5,442 bases of DNA from an uncultured Eubacteriales bacterium (GTDB taxonomy: Bacteria > Bacillota > Clostridia > Oscillospirales > CAG-272), in contig CAKSPL010000101.1 of NCBI GenBank assembly GCA_934481325.1, positions 1-5,442 of the forward strand, in the 5' to 3' direction. The translations under genes and the position numbers were made by a program. The notes below the pieces were generated by a model that saw only the letters and a program-made list of their open reading frames with translations, made no database searches and was not told where the DNA came from. Positions 1 to 4,399 of the stretch are shown here, one piece after another (position 1 is the first letter of the stretch; the number at the start of each line of letters is the position of its first letter).

Positions 1-1
1 A

Positions 2-238
2 AACGATTCTGCACATATCGAGGAAGAAATCGGCGATCTTTTGCTGACCGTAACCTCACTGGCACGCAAAACCGGGACTGACCCCGAGCAGGCACTTTCC
101 AAGGCAACCGTGAAATTTATCGATCGGTTTGAGTTTATGGAATGCGAAGCCGCACAAAACGGGGAGAATCTTTCCGCACTTTCCGCCGAAAAGCTGGAAA
201 AACTGTGGGAAAACGCAAAAAAATCGCATAAAACCTGA
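2..238 (+). CDS. mazG: MazG nucleoside triphosphate pyrophosphohydrolase, C-terminal fragment (5' end outside window)
   Basis: This is the last 78 codons of a gene that enters from the left edge; the frame is open from base 2 to the TGA at 236-238. MazG enzymes hydrolyse NTPs and dNTPs to the monophosphate and pyrophosphate in the cytoplasm and are thought to clean aberrant nucleotides. The fragment carries the E-E-x-x-D metal-binding motif (EEIGD, fragment residues 8-12), followed by the typical tail with LARKTG, DPEQAL and KFIDRFEFME. The TTG at 41 lies inside the conserved motif region and is not a real start. In Bacillus subtilis the homologue (YabN) is a MazG fused to a methylase-like domain and lies just before yabO; whether that N-terminal domain exists here cannot be seen. 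The family call is firm from the motif and the neighbours. Confidence 0.9.
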   Translation, partial: NDSAHIEEEIGDLLLTVTSLARKTGTDPEQALSKATVKFIDRFEFMECEAAQNGENLSALSAEKLEKLWENAKKSHKT

Positions 239-267
239 AAAACCCCCTGTTTTTTTCCGAAAAACTA

Positions 268-296
268 TTGCATTTTTGTGAAATATGTGATAAACT
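268..296 (+). promoter_or_regulatory. SigA-type promoter for hup
   Basis: TTGCAT at 268-273 is followed after 17 bases by TAAACT at 291-296. The three bases before it (TGA, 288-290) form an extended -10 TGn motif. Transcription would begin near 303 and give a leader of about 50 bases before the HU gene. The motif match is moderate, but spacing and position are right. No other good promoter is visible between mazG and hup. Confidence 0.6.
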
Positions 297-305
297 GTTT
301 CCAGT

Positions 306-319
306 GGCGGATCTCCGCC
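306..319 (+). repeat. Inverted repeat at the start of the hup leader
   Basis: GGCGGA-TC-TCCGCC is a perfect 14-base palindrome. In RNA it would form GGCGG-ATCT-CCGCC, a five-pair GC stem with a four-base loop, right at the predicted 5' end of the hup transcript. It could protect the 5' end of an abundant mRNA or be an operator just downstream of the start site. Both roles are inference. Confidence 0.45.
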
Positions 320-354
320 CAAGTTGCTCAAAAAATGAGAAAGGATGTATGACG

Positions 355-624
355 ATGAACAAAGCAGAACTTATTGATGCTATCGCAGCCACAGGTCTCA
401 CCAAAAAGGACGCGGAGATCGCTCTGAACGCGACGATTGACGCAGTGAAAAATGCTCTCAAAGCAGGCGACAAGGTACAGCTTGCCGGCTTTGGCACCTT
501 CGCCGTGAAGGAAAGAGCCGCCAGAGAAGGCATTAACCCCAGAACCGGCGAGAAGATTAAAATTGCCGCTACCAAGGTTCCCACTTTTGCCGCGGGCAAG
601 AACCTGAAAGACGCTGTGCAATAA
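355..624 (+). CDS. hup: HU family DNA-binding protein
   Basis: The product has 89 residues, the usual length of HU. HU is a small homodimeric nucleoid protein that bends DNA non-specifically and helps compaction, replication and recombination. The N-terminal helix pair (1-40) reads MNKAELIDAIA with LTKKDAEIAL. The signature follows: GFGTF at 45-49, then ERAAREGINPRTGEKI with the intercalating proline at position 62, and the basic C-terminal part ending GKNLKDAV. The ATG at 355 is chosen over the one at 349 and over the upstream TTG at 268. It gives the canonical MNKAELI start and lies nine bases after the AAAGGA at 340-345, whereas 349 is only three bases away. The gene has its own promoter and terminator, so it is probably expressed strongly and apart from mazG. 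HU between mazG and the S4 gene is a common clostridial arrangement. Confidence 0.97.
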   Translation: MNKAELIDAIAATGLTKKDAEIALNATIDAVKNALKAGDKVQLAGFGTFAVKERAAREGINPRTGEKIKIAATKVPTFAAGKNLKDAVQ

Positions 625-636
625 TCACATCAAATC

Positions 637-664
637 AAAAGGTCGCGGCAAGCCGCGGCCTTTT
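637..664 (+). terminator. Intrinsic terminator of hup
   Basis: AAAAGGTCGCGGC (637-649) pairs with GCCGCGGCCTTTT (652-664), with one G-T pair at 643/658 and a tight loop around 650-651. The 3' arm runs into TTTT and a further T-rich stretch (TGTGTCTT). It begins 12 bases after the hup stop codon. Some read-through could supply rqcP, for which no clear promoter is seen. Confidence 0.85.
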
Positions 665-693
665 GTGTCTTATAAAGCGCACAATCCCGCATC

Positions 694-779
694 GCCCCGG
701 TGTGCCTTGCACGCTTTCCAAGGTACATCCTGCGTGCCTCGGTACGCCTTGCGCGCTTTCTAAGGCACAAATCCTGCCT
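694..779. repeat. Imperfect tandem repeat (about 42-base unit, two copies) with hairpin-forming cores
   Basis: Two adjacent units, 694-735 and 736-779, align closely. Both contain the pattern CGGTxxGCCTTGCxCGCTTTCxAAGGxACA followed by ATCCTGC. A degenerate third copy may precede them (AAGCGCACAATCCCGCATCG, 675-694). Each unit can fold. In unit 1, 702-709 (GTGCCTTG) pairs with 719-726 (CAAGGTAC) around a 9-base loop. In unit 2, GCCTTG (746-751) pairs with TAAGGC (761-766). The 665-841 gap otherwise holds no recognisable gene or good promoter. The element may be a member of a dispersed intergenic repeat family or a structured leader of rqcP. An open frame through the repeat encodes a repetitive Cys/Pro-rich peptide that looks spurious. 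Confidence 0.7.
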
Positions 780-841
780 CGTCGGCTGATTTCTGCACAC
801 CGCCGGGGCAGTCTGCTGTTACCCTACTCACGGAGGAAATT

Positions 842-1084
842 ATGAGACTGGATAAGTATCTGAAGGTATCCCGCATCATCAAACGCCGCACCGTAGCAAA
901 CGAGGCGTGTGACGCGGCACATATTACGGTGAATGACCACCCGGCAAAAGCCTCTTATGACGTCAAGGTCGGGGATGTAATCGAGGTCAGTTTCGGGGCG
1001 CGCAAGCTTCGTGTGCGGGTGCTTTCGGTCAAAGAAACCGTTGGCAAAAACGACGCGGCACAGCTTTACGAGGTGCTGGAATAA
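842..1084 (+). CDS. rqcP: RqcP (YabO), S4-domain ribosome-associated quality control factor
   Basis: The 80-residue protein is almost entirely one S4 RNA-binding domain. RLDKYLKVSRIIKRRTVA at residues 2-19 forms the basic helix pair, HITVNDHPAKASYDVKVGD (27-45) the strand-turn region, and 46-60 a final strand. It matches B. subtilis YabO/RqcP in length and start. RqcP binds 50S subunits carrying peptidyl-tRNA after ribosome splitting and, with RqcH, drives C-terminal alanine tailing of stalled chains. The ATG lies five bases after GGAGG (832-836), a strong binding site. The gene sits between hup and yabP, as in many Clostridia. Its stop codon overlaps the putative -35 element of the next promoter. 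No rqcH is in this window; it is normally unlinked. Confidence 0.93.
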   Translation: MRLDKYLKVSRIIKRRTVANEACDAAHITVNDHPAKASYDVKVGDVIEVSFGARKLRVRVLSVKETVGKNDAAQLYEVLE

Positions 1085-1107
1085 ACCACCCCCCCACGGC
1101 ATATAAT
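1079..1107 (+). promoter_or_regulatory. Candidate SigE (mother-cell sporulation) promoter for yabP-yabQ
   Basis: GAATAAA (1079-1085) matches five of seven positions of the SigE -35 consensus KMATATT. After 14 bases, CATATAAT (1100-1107) matches seven of eight positions of the SigE -10 consensus CATACAnT. Transcription would start around 1114, leaving a short leader with the ribosome binding site GAGGTGG (1119-1125) directly before yabP. SigE control of yabP and yabQ is established in B. subtilis; the assignment here rests on motif and spacing only. The -35 element overlaps the rqcP stop codon. Confidence 0.55.
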
Positions 1108-1129
1108 CTACCGGAAAAGAGGTGGATTT

Positions 1130-1411
1130 ATGACCGACAACAAAATGGGAAAAGAAAGCACGCACAGTGTAAAATCTGCCGCGCGCAAAAAAACCGAAAT
1201 CAGCGGCGTGGAAGAAGTGGAGAGCTTTGACGAGAGCTGTGTGGTATTGCACACCTCCTGCGGGGAAATGACCATTGAGGGTGAGGGGCTTCGCGTCGGC
1301 ACGCTGGATATGGAGCGCGGCGTTGTGGTGGTGGACGGCAGAGTTTGCGGCATTTATTACAGCGACGGTGAGCCGAAAAAGCGCGGATTGCGCGGCAGGT
1401 TCTTCGGCTGA
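1130..1411 (+). CDS. yabP: Sporulation protein YabP
   Basis: The protein has 93 residues, the usual family length. Residues 1-20 are polar and basic. From about residue 22 it follows the YabP pattern: ISGVEEVESFDESCVVLHTS, then GEMTIEGEGLRVGTLDMERG, then VVVDGRVCGIYYS. This is a short beta-rich fold without a membrane segment. In B. subtilis YabP and YabQ act in the mother cell, localise to the forespore outer membrane and are needed for normal spore formation; YabQ in particular is needed for cortex formation. The ATG lies four to five bases after GAGGTGG. The stop codon TGA (1409-1411) shares its last base with the yabQ ATG, so the two are probably translationally coupled. Confidence 0.92.
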   Translation: MTDNKMGKESTHSVKSAARKKTEISGVEEVESFDESCVVLHTSCGEMTIEGEGLRVGTLDMERGVVVVDGRVCGIYYSDGEPKKRGLRGRFFG

Positions 1412-2157
1412 TGGAGATTCGCCCCGATCGGCAGTTTCTGCTGTTTTTTTACGCATTTCTCTCCGGCGTACTGCTCGGCGGTTTTTCCGAGGTGCTGCGG
1501 GCATTCCGCATTTTGCTTGGTGTAGTGCCGGTGCCGGATCGTTTTCTTCCGTTGTATGCCCAAAAACTGCCTCTCTTGGGCAAAGGGATCCCCGTGCGGG
1601 AGGGCAAGGGAAAACAGATGCGGCGGGCAATCGTGGTGGCAATCGGCGATTTTCTCTTTATGGTGATTTTTGCCGTTACCGCCGTGTTGTTGCTCTACGA
1701 TTATAACAACGGGGAATTCCGTGTATTTGTGCCGATTCTGATGGTGGCAGGCTTCGCGCTCTTTCGGGTCAGCATTTCGCGGTTTTTCGGGTTTCTTACG
1801 CCTTACGTTGCTTTCGGGCTTGCAGTGGCAACGGCATATTTCCGCGCCTTGTGTTTTTTGCCGGTTCGCTTGATTTTACGCCTTGCCCGCTTGCTGTTTC
1901 GCCCGTGCCGTGCTCTGTATTTCCTTGTGCGGCACGCGGTACTGCGCAAAAAAATGCTTGCCCTTTGCCGCCGCCAGCTGGCATTTGCCGCAACCGGCTT
2001 TGGCTACCCGGGAAGTGAACTGAGAAAGGAAGGAAAAAACAATGTCAAAATCAAAGCGCACCGGAAGCGCAAAGCTGACCCTGCTGATCAGGATTCTCGT
2101 AGTACTGATCTTCCTTTCGGCACTGGTCATCGCCGCAGGAAGGCTGTTCGAGTTTAA
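1411..2157 (+). CDS. yabQ: Spore cortex biosynthesis protein YabQ, with an unusual C-terminal extension
   Basis: This 248-residue membrane protein has an amphipathic or membrane N-terminus (about 9-29), then clear membrane segments near 73-96, 103-121 and 127-146, and a basic tail. The stretch YDYNNGEFRVFVPILMVAGF and the following FRVSISR match the family core (a loop with N-G-x-x-R, then a helix). YabQ is a mother-cell membrane protein required for spore cortex peptidoglycan assembly. The start codon overlaps the yabP stop by one base. Beyond about residue 200 the frame runs through the divIC ribosome binding site and 116 bases into divIC. The last 45 or so residues are very basic and polar and look like the out-of-frame reading of divIC. 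The homologous protein probably ends near residue 200, so a lost stop codon or a small indel around 2000-2030 is plausible. Family call is confident; the exact end is not. Confidence 0.85.
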   Translation: MEIRPDRQFLLFFYAFLSGVLLGGFSEVLRAFRILLGVVPVPDRFLPLYAQKLPLLGKGIPVREGKGKQMRRAIVVAIGDFLFMVIFAVTAVLLLYDYNNGEFRVFVPILMVAGFALFRVSISRFFGFLTPYVAFGLAVATAYFRALCFLPVRLILRLARLLFRPCRALYFLVRHAVLRKKMLALCRRQLAFAATGFGYPGSELRKEGKNNVKIKAHRKRKADPADQDSRSTDLPFGTGHRRRKAVRV

Positions 2158-2242
2158 CCGCAAGCAGAGGGAAGCCGATGCACTGGAAAAGGAAAAAGAA
2201 AAATACGGGCAAACGATGCCCCCGCAAAACGGGCAACCGTGA
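2042..2242 (+). CDS. divIC: Short DivIC/FtsB-like septum formation initiator protein
   Basis: The 66-residue product has a basic N-terminus (MSKSKRTGSAK), one membrane helix at about 12-33, and a short charged segment likely to be coiled coil (about 35-56, LFEFNRKQREADALEKEKEK). It ends in a Gly/Pro/Gln-rich tail. DivIC of Firmicutes is a bitopic divisome protein that pairs with FtsL through an extracellular coiled coil, usually in a protein of 100 residues or more. Here the coiled coil is cut short and the usual C-terminal globular part is missing; none of the three forward frames supplies it downstream. Position right after yabQ is the main support for the name. The ATG is eight bases after AAAGGAAGG (2025-2033), which lies inside the yabQ frame. 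A truncated relic or a naturally short family member are both possible. Confidence 0.65.
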   Translation: MSKSKRTGSAKLTLLIRILVVLIFLSALVIAAGRLFEFNRKQREADALEKEKEKYGQTMPPQNGQP

Positions 2243-2265
2243 ATAAAATTCCCCCAAAATGCAAA

Positions 2266-2300
2266 AAATGACAGGGGCGGAAAGAATCGCCCTGCCATTT
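2266..2300 (+). other. Stem-loop between divIC and the next gene
   Basis: AAATGACAGGGGCG (2266-2279) pairs with CGCCCTGCCATTT (2288-2300), with one bulged G and one A/C mismatch, around an eight-base loop. An A-run precedes it and only three T residues end it. It could be a weak or partial terminator of the yab-divIC unit or a processing hairpin, and it ends just before the ribosome binding site of the next gene. Confidence 0.5.
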
Positions 2301-2316
2301 GAAAGGGGGAAGCGGA

Positions 2317-2529
2317 ATGTCTGATATGCTCAAAGACCTGGTGGGACACAAATGCAGTATCGTGGGGGAGGACGGCGAATATTTCACCGGAAGCCCCGAC
2401 ATTGTGTGCGAGGTGCTGGCGACAGACGGCGAGTGGATCAAAGCGTCGTTTATCGACAAAACCGGGCGTCGTATGGTGCGCCTGGGGCGCACGGACGTCA
2501 TCGAAAGCGTGCTTGTGTACGGTGACTGA
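2317..2529 (+). CDS. Small conserved-looking protein of unknown function
   Basis: The 70-residue product begins MSDMLKDLVGHKCSIVGEDG and alternates short hydrophobic strands with turns: CSIVGED, DIVCEVLATDGEWIKASFID, GRRMVRLGR and DVIESVLVYGD. There is no membrane segment or signal peptide. The pattern suggests a small all-beta, Sm- or SH3-like barrel, and resembles short uncharacterised clostridial proteins with an L-V-G-K-K-C start and an E-W-I-K strand. That resemblance is from memory and has not been tested. The ATG at 2317 is seven bases after a GGGGG (2305-2309); ATG 2326 is an in-frame alternative and the TTG at 2299 lies within the hairpin. It occupies the place where Bacillus has yabR, but it has no S1-domain features. 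A strong terminator follows two bases after the stop codon. Confidence 0.75.
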   Translation: MSDMLKDLVGHKCSIVGEDGEYFTGSPDIVCEVLATDGEWIKASFIDKTGRRMVRLGRTDVIESVLVYGD

Positions 2530-2530
2530 A

Positions 2531-2563
2531 AAGAGGCGGTTGCGTTGCAACCGCCTTTTTTTT
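2531..2563. terminator. Bidirectional intrinsic terminator between the 70-residue gene and mntP
   Basis: GGCGGTTGC (2535-2543) and GCAACCGCC (2547-2555) form a perfect nine-pair stem with a three-base loop, followed by eight T residues (2556-2563). On the other strand the stem is followed by TCTTTTC. The mntP stop codon (2562-2564) lies in the T-tract, so one hairpin serves both convergent genes. Confidence 0.92.
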
Positions 2564-3149
2564 ATCCGAGAAATACGCCGTCCGCGAAAATCCAGATGCC
2601 GATGGCAATCAGAATCACGCCGCCCAGCATATTGGCTTTTCCCGCAAGCAGTGTGCCGAAAATCTTGCCGATTTTGACTCCGATCATACAGATGATAAAG
2701 GTCATTGTCGAAATGATCAGCGCGGCAAGCAGAGCCTGCAGGAAAGGATATTCTTCAATCGCAAAACCGACGGACAGCGCGTCAATCGAGGTGGCAACCC
2801 CTTGCAGCATCAGCGCACCGAAGGAAAGCGAGGCACAGCCCGGCTCCGGGTTGTTGCGGTTTTTGAAGCCTTCGATAAACATTTTTCCGCCGATAAAGGC
2901 AAGCAGAACCAACGCAATGTAGGGGATACATTTCTGAAATACCGGAAACGCGTCCGCCACGGTATGTACGCCCACCCAACCGAGAAGCGGCATTGCCGCC
3001 TGAAAAAAGGCAAAAGTGCCGGCGATGGCACAATGTTTGCCAAACTTCATCTGCGGGTCACCCAGACCGTTTGCCATAGAAACCGAAAAGGCATCCATTG
3101 CAAGCCCCACGCCAAGTCCCAGTGACATCAGAATAAAGGCAAAATTCAT
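2562..3149 (-). CDS. mntP: MntP manganese efflux pump
   Basis: The 195-residue, six-helix inner-membrane protein matches the MntP (YebN) family in length and motifs. MntP exports Mn2+ and protects cells from manganese excess. The two internal repeats each carry the acidic signature: GLAMDAFSVS (15-24, Asp19) in helix 1 and ATSIDALSVG (119-128, Asp123) in helix 4. Other family features are FFQAAMPLLGW (48-58) and GKANMLGGVILIAIG (170-184). The short hydrophilic loop at about 95-108 separates the halves. The ATG (3147-3149) lies eight bases after AAAAAGGGG on the minus strand. It is monocistronic, with its own promoter and terminator, and is divergent from the transporter gene. Confidence 0.95.
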   Translation of the reverse strand: MNFAFILMSLGLGVGLAMDAFSVSMANGLGDPQMKFGKHCAIAGTFAFFQAAMPLLGWVGVHTVADAFPVFQKCIPYIALVLLAFIGGKMFIEGFKNRNNPEPGCASLSFGALMLQGVATSIDALSVGFAIEEYPFLQALLAALIISTMTFIICMIGVKIGKIFGTLLAGKANMLGGVILIAIGIWIFADGVFLG

Positions 3150-3160
3150 TTCGTCAGCCC

Positions 3161-3184
3161 CTTTTTCAAAAAGTGTAACGTAAC
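3161..3184 (-). other. mntP leader: CTTTTTGAAAAAG palindrome and GTTAC direct repeat
   Basis: The 13-base perfect palindrome at 3161-3173 overlaps the 5' part of the mntP ribosome binding site. Next to it GTTAC occurs twice in tandem (3184-3175 on the minus strand), spanning the predicted transcription start. Either could be an operator or a small translation-modulating hairpin, but an AT-rich palindrome of this length may also be chance. Confidence 0.3.
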
Positions 3185-3185
3185 T

Positions 3186-3214
3186 ATTCTACTACTTCAT
3201 TTTTTGTTTGTCAA
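3186..3214 (-). promoter_or_regulatory. SigA promoter of mntP
   Basis: On the minus strand, TTGACA (3214-3209) is followed after exactly 17 bases by TAGAAT (3191-3186). The -35 is a perfect consensus and the -10 matches five of six. Transcription should begin near 3179, giving a leader of about 30 bases. That is too short for the manganese-sensing yybP-ykoY riboswitch that precedes mntP in many bacteria. Confidence 0.85.
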
Positions 3215-3259
3215 TTGCTTTTTTATAAATACTGACTGTTTTTTCATACTTCGTGCGGT

Positions 3260-3273
3260 TTTCCTTATGGAAA
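3260..3273. promoter_or_regulatory. Inverted repeat in the mntP/transporter divergent region, possible operator
   Basis: TTTCC-TTAT-GGAAA is a perfect five-base inverted repeat with a four-base centre, flanked by G on the left and C on the right. It is about 80 bases upstream of the mntP start site. It also overlaps a weak candidate -35 (TGGAAA, 3268-3273) of a plus-strand promoter with TAAGAT at 3291-3296 (17-base spacer) that could serve the transporter gene. The symmetry resembles operators of metal-responsive MntR/DtxR-type regulators, but the identity of a binding protein is speculation. Confidence 0.35.
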
Positions 3274-3339
3274 CAAACTCCCCTTTTTGATAAGATAAAA
3301 AGCGAATCGGAATCCCGCTGTGCGGGGAGGGGAGAAGCT

Positions 3340-4356
3340 ATGGATTTTTCAGCTATCCCGGTGGCTGTTCTGCTTGCCGTTACTTTGGCGGCAAATCTGA
3401 CGGCATCGGTCATACAGACAAAATATTCCCACCGCTGTGGCGGGGGAATGAGCGCGCTGTATTTTTATACCGCGGCAAGTGCCGCAGTCAGTACGCTTGC
3501 AGTTTTCCTGCTTTCCGGTTGCCGTATGCGCTTTTCCGCCTTTACCGTGTGGTTGGCTCTTCTGTTTGGCGCGGTGATCTGCCTGCAACAGCTCACATTG
3601 CTGTTGGCACTTTCCAAAGGGCCTCTTTCCTATACAATGGTGATCGTTTCAATGTCCACCCTGATTACCGCTCTTTCCGGCGTGCTTTTTTGGCAGGAAT
3701 CCTTGCGCCCTTTGCAGCTTGTCGGAATCGCCCTGATGCTCCTTTGCCTTTTCCTGTCGGTGAAAAAGGAGCCAAAAACGGGGGAGCAGGGAGGCGCGCA
3801 TCGGCTTTCTCTCCGGTGGCTTTGCCTGTCGCTTTTGTCGATGGCGTTCAACGGGGCAGTGGGGATTTTGCAAAAAACGCATCAGACCTCAGCCCATAAA
3901 GAGGAGTTGCCGGCGTTTCTTTTGGTGGCTTTTGCATTTTGTGCGGTCTTTTCTCTGCTTTGCTGTTGCTTTTTGCATTACAAGGGCAAGAGAGCGCAAA
4001 CACGAAGCAAAACGAACGGACGCGGGCAGGCAAAGAGCGAGGCGGGCGGAATCGCACCGAGTAAAAGCAAAGCCGACAGCGAAGAAATGCAGACACAAAA
4101 ATCATCCCGCCTCCGGTTTGTGCGGCATTTTGCGTGGATTTTCCCGCTTGCCGGAATTTGTACCGCACTGTGCCATTGCATCAATCTGTATCTTTCCGGT
4201 GTGCTTGCGGCGGCAATCTTTTTCCCCATCGTAAACGGCGGCGCGCTGATGCTGACCACTATTGCGTCACGCTTTCTGTTCCGGGAGCGGCTTGCCCTGT
4301 CCCAATGGCTGGGGCTTGCCCTCGGTGCCGTGGCAACACTGTTGCTGTGCCTTTGA
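3340..4356 (+). CDS. EamA/DMT-superfamily transporter with an enlarged hydrophilic loop
   Basis: The 338-residue protein has about ten predicted membrane helices (near 4-24, 36-59, 68-90, 99-116, 125-142, 158-176, 191-212, 264-286, 288-309, 321-337). This is the double five-helix layout of the drug/metabolite transporter superfamily. Both halves end with the typical acidic turn and helix: FWQESLRPLQLVGIALMLL (117-135) and LFRERLALSQWLGLALGAV (313-331). Substrate cannot be told; relatives export amino acids, metabolites or drugs. Residues 213-262 between helices 7 and 8 form an unusually long Lys/Arg/Ser/Gln-rich loop encoded by purine-rich DNA (3976-4125). Family loops here are normally only a few residues. 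The ATG at 3340 lies five bases after AGGGGAG (3328-3334) and gives MDFSAIPVAV; the GTG at 3253 would add a charged non-membrane leader and overlap the inverted repeat. A small CCCGC-TGT-GCGGG hairpin (3314-3326) sits just before the ribosome binding site. Confidence 0.85.
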   Translation: MDFSAIPVAVLLAVTLAANLTASVIQTKYSHRCGGGMSALYFYTAASAAVSTLAVFLLSGCRMRFSAFTVWLALLFGAVICLQQLTLLLALSKGPLSYTMVIVSMSTLITALSGVLFWQESLRPLQLVGIALMLLCLFLSVKKEPKTGEQGGAHRLSLRWLCLSLLSMAFNGAVGILQKTHQTSAHKEELPAFLLVAFAFCAVFSLLCCCFLHYKGKRAQTRSKTNGRGQAKSEAGGIAPSKSKADSEEMQTQKSSRLRFVRHFAWIFPLAGICTALCHCINLYLSGVLAAAIFFPIVNGGALMLTTIASRFLFRERLALSQWLGLALGAVATLLLCL

Positions 4357-4359
4357 GTC

Positions 4360-4399
4360 ATAACAAACAAGCCGCCCGTATGGGCGGCTTGTTTGTTAT
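4360..4399. terminator. Bidirectional terminator between the transporter and lipoprotein genes
   Basis: An 18-base-pair perfect stem (4360-4377 with 4382-4399) encloses a four-base GTAT loop. The GC-rich top (GCCGCCC/GGGCGGC) and the A/T-rich base (ATAACAAACAA/TTGTTTGTTAT) give T-rich 3' arms in both directions. The stop codon of the minus-strand lipoprotein gene (4396-4398) is inside the stem. Confidence 0.88.

Noticed and set aside
237..256. Possible terminator after mazG (A-run, CCCC and seven T residues)
   Set aside because: Only a weak A/T stem of about six pairs with a five-base loop can form; there is no GC-rich stem.
268..354. N-terminal extension of HU from the TTG at 268
   Set aside because: It would place the -10 element and leader inverted repeat inside the coding region and add 29 residues foreign to HU; the ATG at 355 has the right spacing and canonical sequence.
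694..779. CRISPR array
   Set aside because: There are only two imperfect, directly adjacent units without spacers, and no cas genes are near.
663..845. Open frame of 60 codons between hup and rqcP encoding a Cys/Pro-rich repetitive peptide
   Set aside because: It lies over the terminator tail and the 42-base repeat, has no ribosome binding site and overlaps the rqcP start; its peptide repeat only mirrors the DNA repeat.
824..1642. 272-codon minus-strand open frame opposite rqcP, yabP and yabQ
   Set aside because: It is antisense to three well-supported genes, has no recognisable domain and has Arg/Ala/Pro-rich composition typical of a shadow frame.
1876..2550. 224-codon minus-strand open frame opposite yabQ, divIC and the 70-residue gene
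   Set aside because: It starts within the terminator stem and covers supported plus-strand genes; no domain is recognisable.
3150..3339. yybP-ykoY manganese riboswitch upstream of mntP
   Set aside because: The SigA promoter sits about 40-65 bases before the ATG, and no structured region of sufficient length lies between the promoter and the gene.
3253..3339. Longer start (GTG at 3253) for the EamA transporter
   Set aside because: It has no ribosome binding site, adds a charged 29-residue leader and would cover the divergent regulatory region; the ATG at 3340 has a strong binding site.
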